From JBGOTP01 sp041476545 (GTDB lineage: Bacteria; Acidobacteriota; Vicinamibacteria; Vicinamibacterales; CAVVIG01): a stretch of DNA of 7,836 bases. Numbering within the stretch: position 1 is the stretch's first letter; the number at the start of each line of letters is the position of its first letter. Below are positions 5,106 to 7,836 of the stretch, in pieces. The position numbers and the translations under genes are program-made. Below the pieces are notes generated by a model. That model was not told where the DNA came from. It worked only from the letters and a program-made list of their open reading frames with translations, and did not search any database. The stretch lies in assembly GCA_041476545.1 (NCBI GenBank), contig JBGOTP010000253.1, forward strand, positions 1 through 7,836, read 5' to 3'.

Positions 5106-7836
5106 TTGGAACAGGATCTGCGCTTCATTAGCGGCCTTCTCGCCCGCGTGCGATCGCGGTGGCGACGGTTGCTCGTCTTCCAGGCGACCGTTCGTTCGGC
5201 GATCGTGAGCGCGGGCGTACTGGCCGTGGTCCTGTTTGCGGCGCGCTGGACGACCGGCGCGCCGGCGCTCGTCGCGGGTCTCGGGGTGCTGGCGCTGATC
5301 CTTGTGGCCGCGGCCTTCACGTGGGGCGTCCGTCCGGCCCGCGAACGGCCGTCGGATGCCCGCGTGGCCCGATTGATCGAGGAACGACATCCCTCGCTCG
5401 ACGATCGCCTGGCCAGCGCAGTCGATCTGCTGGCGTCTGGCCATGCGGCCGCACGATCCGCGCTGGCGGCGCCGATGCTGGCCGATGCCGGCCGGGCGGC
5501 TTCGGCGATCGATCCCCGCGCTATTGTCACAGACGAGCGGCTTCGGCGTGCGGGGTTCCAGGCCGTCGCCGCGGTCCTGCTGCTGGCCATCGTGGCCCTT
5601 GCAGGACGTGACAGCGCGCGCCGATCCGTCGACGCCCTGTTGCTCGTGCTCTTTCCGTCGCGCGTCACCCTCGAGGTCGTGCCCGGCCGTGCGCGAATCG
5701 GCGTCGGCGCGCCGCTGACCATCGAGGCGCGTCTCGTCGGCAATCGCGCCCCGATCGTGGCGCAGATCCTCCGATCGGATGGCGTCGAATCGGACACCGC
5801 CCGGGCCTTCGACGGGCCGAGGGCCGTCCCAACCATCGTCGAGGGACGGCTGAAGCCGGACGCCGCGGAAGACTCGGAGAGCCTCGCGTGGCAGGCCGCT
5901 GAAATGGTCTCTGATGCGTCCGGCACCTTCCGCTTCCAGCTGAGCTCCGTGACCTCCTCATTCAGATACCGCGTCGTCGCCGGCTCGCTGATGTCGCCGA
6001 TCTACGACGTCAGCGTCCTCGGGCCGCCGCGCGTGACGCGCATCGATCTCGAGTACCGCTATCCTCCAATGCTCGGCCTTTCGCCGCAGACCGAGAAGGA
6101 CAGCGGAGACATCTACGCGCCGGCCGGCACGGAGGTGCGCATTCGCGTGAGCACTGATCGCCCGCTCGTGACCGGACAGATGACGCTCGGCGATGGCAAG
6201 GCGGTCGCACTGGCGCCACTGTCAGCCGTGTCAGGACAGTCGGAGTTGTCACCCCTATCCACGTCGTCGATGGCTGATGCCCACGTGCTCACGGGCACGC
6301 TCCGCGTGCTCGAAGACAACTCCTATCGCATCGCGCTCGCCGACGGCGACGGACTGAAGAATCCCGGTGACACCGAGTATTTCATCCGGACCATCGAGGA
6401 TCGGCCACCCGACGTGCACGTGCGCAAGCCGGCACGTGATCGCAGCGTCACCAGACTCGAAGAAATTGAAATCGAAGCGGAGGCCGACGATGACTTTGGC
6501 ATTGACCGTCTCGAGCTGGTGTACGCGGTACGCGGCGCCGCCGAGCACGTCGTGCCCCTGAAGATGCTCGAGACGGATGGCGGCGTTCCGCGCGCCGCAA
6601 CGTCGGTCACGGGCCGGTACCTGCTGTATCTCGAGGATCTCGACGTCGAACCTGGCGACTTCGTCTCCTACTATGCGCGGGCTCGTGATCGCGGACGCGG
6701 GAAGCGGCCGAGCGAGGGACGAAGCGACATCTTCTTTCTTGAGGTGCGGCCGTTCGAACAGGAATTTGTGCTGGCACGCAGCCAGGCGGCGGGAAGCGCG
6801 GGCAACAACCGTTCGCTCGATGATCTCGTCTCGTCGCAGAAAGAGGTGGTGGTCGCGACGTGGAAGATCGAGCGGCGCCGACAGGCCGCAAACGGCGCGA
6901 AGTCCGGCCAGGACATCCGCGCGGTGGCGAAAGCCGAGTCGGATTTGAAGAAGCGGGTCGAGGAAACGTCGAGTTCGTTCCGCGAGTCGAACCTGCGCGA
7001 TCCGCGCCAGCGGGTCCCGCAGCCTGGACAGGGGCCTGAGCCTCCTCGAGCCGGGCAGACGCGTCCCGAGGAAGACGCGATGACCGCGGCGGCGGGCGCG
7101 ATGGGGAAGGCCGTGACGTCGCTGAACGGACTCAAGACCACGGAGGCCATCCCAGCGGAGATGGCCGCGCTGAATCATCTGCTGCGGGCACAAGCCGACG
7201 TGAAGCGCCTGCAGGTGGCACGGCAGCAGGCCGGTAGCGGTGGCGGCAATCGCACGAACATGGACACGTCGAGCCTCTTCGATCGGGAACTGCAGCGCGA
7301 CCAGCAGACCAACTACCAGACGCCGCCCTCCGCCGCGCAGAAGGCCGACACCACGAATTTCGCCGACAGCATCAAAGAGCTGGCGCGCCGGCAGGATGAG
7401 CTCAATCGACGTCAGCGGGATGCGGATCGGCTGAGCGCCGACCAACGCCGGCGCGAACTCGAGAAGTTGACGCGCGACCAGGCGGATCTGCGCCAGCGTG
7501 CCGAGGAGCTGGCCAAGCAGATGGAACAACAGCAGCAGCCGAATGGGCAGGCCGGACAAACAGGACAGGCAGGGCAGGCTGGGCAGGCAAGGCAAGTAGG
7601 GCAGGCAGGGCGGGCGGGGCAGGCGGGGCAGGCAAGGCAGGCAGGATCAACGCTTGCACGCCAGATATCCATGCCCCCGAGACATGTTGATCTGATCGCC
7701 TGGCAACGTGCCGACGATCTCTTCATTGAGATCCACAACCTCACAAGCGCTTCCCAACCGACGAAAGGTTCGAGCTCTCGAGCCAGATTCGTCGAGGCGC
7801 CTATTCTGTCGCGGCGAATATTGTTGAAGGATTTGC
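5106..7836 (+). CDS. DUF4175 membrane/coiled-coil protein, C-terminus replaced by in-frame fusion; runs off window
   Basis: The frame begins at TTG 5106 (LEQDLRFISGLLARVRSRWR), the only start codon between the in-frame TAG at 5079-5081 and the first membrane helix. Hydrophobic helices lie at about 32-46, 52-74 and 149-167, with the RHPSLDDRLASAVDLL motif at 94-109. A long beta-rich periplasmic part follows (about 180-580), including the family-like DDDFGIDRLELVYAVRG at 461-477. Then come charged helices and a coiled coil at about 753-812 (KELARRQDELNRRQRD and so on, ending MEQQQQ). DUF4175 proteins belong to MoxR/DUF58/BatA loci and usually continue past the Gln/Gly-rich section with more helical sequence. 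Here a Gly-Gln-Ala repeat (about 814-847) runs through GSTLARQIS, then directly into the four-helix-bundle start at residue 856. No stop occurs before the window ends. The native C-terminus is therefore missing or displaced. Confidence 0.86.
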   Translation, partial: MEQDLRFISGLLARVRSRWRRLLVFQATVRSAIVSAGVLAVVLFAARWTTGAPALVAGLGVLALILVAAAFTWGVRPARERPSDARVARLIEERHPSLDDRLASAVDLLASGHAAARSALAAPMLADAGRAASAIDPRAIVTDERLRRAGFQAVAAVLLLAIVALAGRDSARRSVDALLLVLFPSRVTLEVVPGRARIGVGAPLTIEARLVGNRAPIVAQILRSDGVESDTARAFDGPRAVPTIVEGRLKPDAAEDSESLAWQAAEMVSDASGTFRFQLSSVTSSFRYRVVAGSLMSPIYDVSVLGPPRVTRIDLEYRYPPMLGLSPQTEKDSGDIYAPAGTEVRIRVSTDRPLVTGQMTLGDGKAVALAPLSAVSGQSELSPLSTSSMADAHVLTGTLRVLEDNSYRIALADGDGLKNPGDTEYFIRTIEDRPPDVHVRKPARDRSVTRLEEIEIEAEADDDFGIDRLELVYAVRGAAEHVVPLKMLETDGGVPRAATSVTGRYLLYLEDLDVEPGDFVSYYARARDRGRGKRPSEGRSDIFFLEVRPFEQEFVLARSQAAGSAGNNRSLDDLVSSQKEVVVATWKIERRRQAANGAKSGQDIRAVAKAESDLKKRVEETSSSFRESNLRDPRQRVPQPGQGPEPPRAGQTRPEEDAMTAAAGAMGKAVTSLNGLKTTEAIPAEMAALNHLLRAQADVKRLQVARQQAGSGGGNRTNMDTSSLFDRELQRDQQTNYQTPPSAAQKADTTNFADSIKELARRQDELNRRQRDADRLSADQRRRELEKLTRDQADLRQRAEELAKQMEQQQQPNGQAGQTGQAGQAGQARQVGQAGRAGQAGQARQAGSTLARQISMPPRHVDLIAWQRADDLFIEIHNLTSASQPTKGSSSRARFVEAPILSRRILLKDL
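7545..7643 (+). repeat. 9-bp minisatellite (GGGCAGGCA-type), 11 units
   Basis: Eleven consecutive 9-bp units stay in register from 7545 to 7643; GGGCAGGCA is the commonest form, with variants such as GGGCAGGCT, AGGCAAGTA and GGGCGGGCG. In the DUF4175 frame they encode (Gly-Gln-Ala)n with occasional Arg, Val or Thr. The top strand is almost free of T and strongly purine-biased. Such arrays change length by slippage, and being multiples of three, copy changes would keep the frame. Confidence 0.9.
7671..7836 (+). pseudogene. Four-helix-bundle protein (23S rRNA intervening-sequence family), frameshifted and 3'-truncated by window edge
   Basis: From ATG 7671 the frame reads MPPRHVDLIAWQRADDLFIE, then IHNLT, the usual N-terminus of S23/four-helix-bundle proteins (DLxxWQxAxxLxxxI). 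The family sequence then continues in another frame from 7751: FPTDERFELSSQIRRGAYSV and AANIVEGF, the well-known QIRRxAxSVxANIxEGF signature. One extra A at 7745-7746 (ACAAG to ACAAAG) would give LTKRFPTDERFEL and join the halves perfectly, so a single-base loss in a short A run is the likely lesion, or a sequencing error. The family is about 115-130 aa; the rest lies outside the window. Its role is unclear; members occur in rRNA intervening sequences, diversity-generating retroelements (Avd-like) and as solitary genes. The upstream DUF4175 frame reads into its start without a stop. Confidence 0.85.

Noticed and set aside
6255..7595. 446-codon open frame on the minus strand opposite DUF4175
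   Set aside because: It is antisense to a coherent DUF4175 protein; its composition (Arg/Leu/His-rich, Cys-Pro repeats from the minisatellite complement) is typical of a high-GC shadow frame.
7554..7643. CRISPR array in the repeat region
   Set aside because: Units are 9 bp with no spacers, in register with a coding frame; this is a minisatellite.

Overview
The window is GC-rich (roughly 62-65% by eye) and bacterial. The gene set (DUF58, BatA-type VWA protein, DUF4175 protein, and a small lipoprotein with a CGGSPTAP-type mature start) suggests a soil or environmental Acidobacteriota, probably Vicinamibacteria-like. That assignment is an inference from gene order and style; no rRNA or marker gene is present.

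Left region (1-1462) looks like part of an integron gene-cassette array. Two attC recombination sites, not obvious from ORFs, lie at 241-327 and 1193-1291 in the same orientation. Each has R''/R' core boxes, an almost perfectly paired L''/L' stem with a single extra G on the L'' side, and further pairing inside. They bound a cassette of about 964 bp. It carries an unassigned 115-aa gene starting 7 bases after the first attC, an N-terminally truncated DUF4160 remnant, and an overlapping DUF2442 gene whose last ~26 residues are encoded by the second attC. Left of the first attC, on the minus strand, a putative antitoxin gene runs off the window edge. Right of the second attC is a short unassigned ORF. 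No integrase gene is visible.

Central region (1583-7670) is the membrane/VWA locus commonly found next to MoxR ATPases: DUF58 (1583-2485), a small lipoprotein (2695-3141), a BatA-like protein with N-terminal membrane anchor, VWA domain and C-terminal membrane helix (3185-5065), and a large DUF4175 membrane/coiled-coil protein (from TTG 5106). In related loci these proteins are thought to act together at the inner membrane/periplasm, with VWA modules as MoxR partners. No moxR is seen upstream; cassette DNA occupies that position. The lipoprotein between DUF58 and BatA is an unusual addition, and a 14-bp tandem duplication made of 7-bp units fills the BatA-DUF4175 gap.

Right edge (7545-7836): the DUF4175 frame enters a 9-bp minisatellite encoding Gly-Gln-Ala repeats. 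It then passes in frame into the start of a four-helix-bundle (23S rRNA intervening-sequence) protein gene. That gene is itself frameshifted after 25 codons; adding one A at 7745-7746 restores a typical family sequence. The DUF4175 C-terminus therefore seems to have been replaced by a separate insert, or the join is an assembly error in the repeat.
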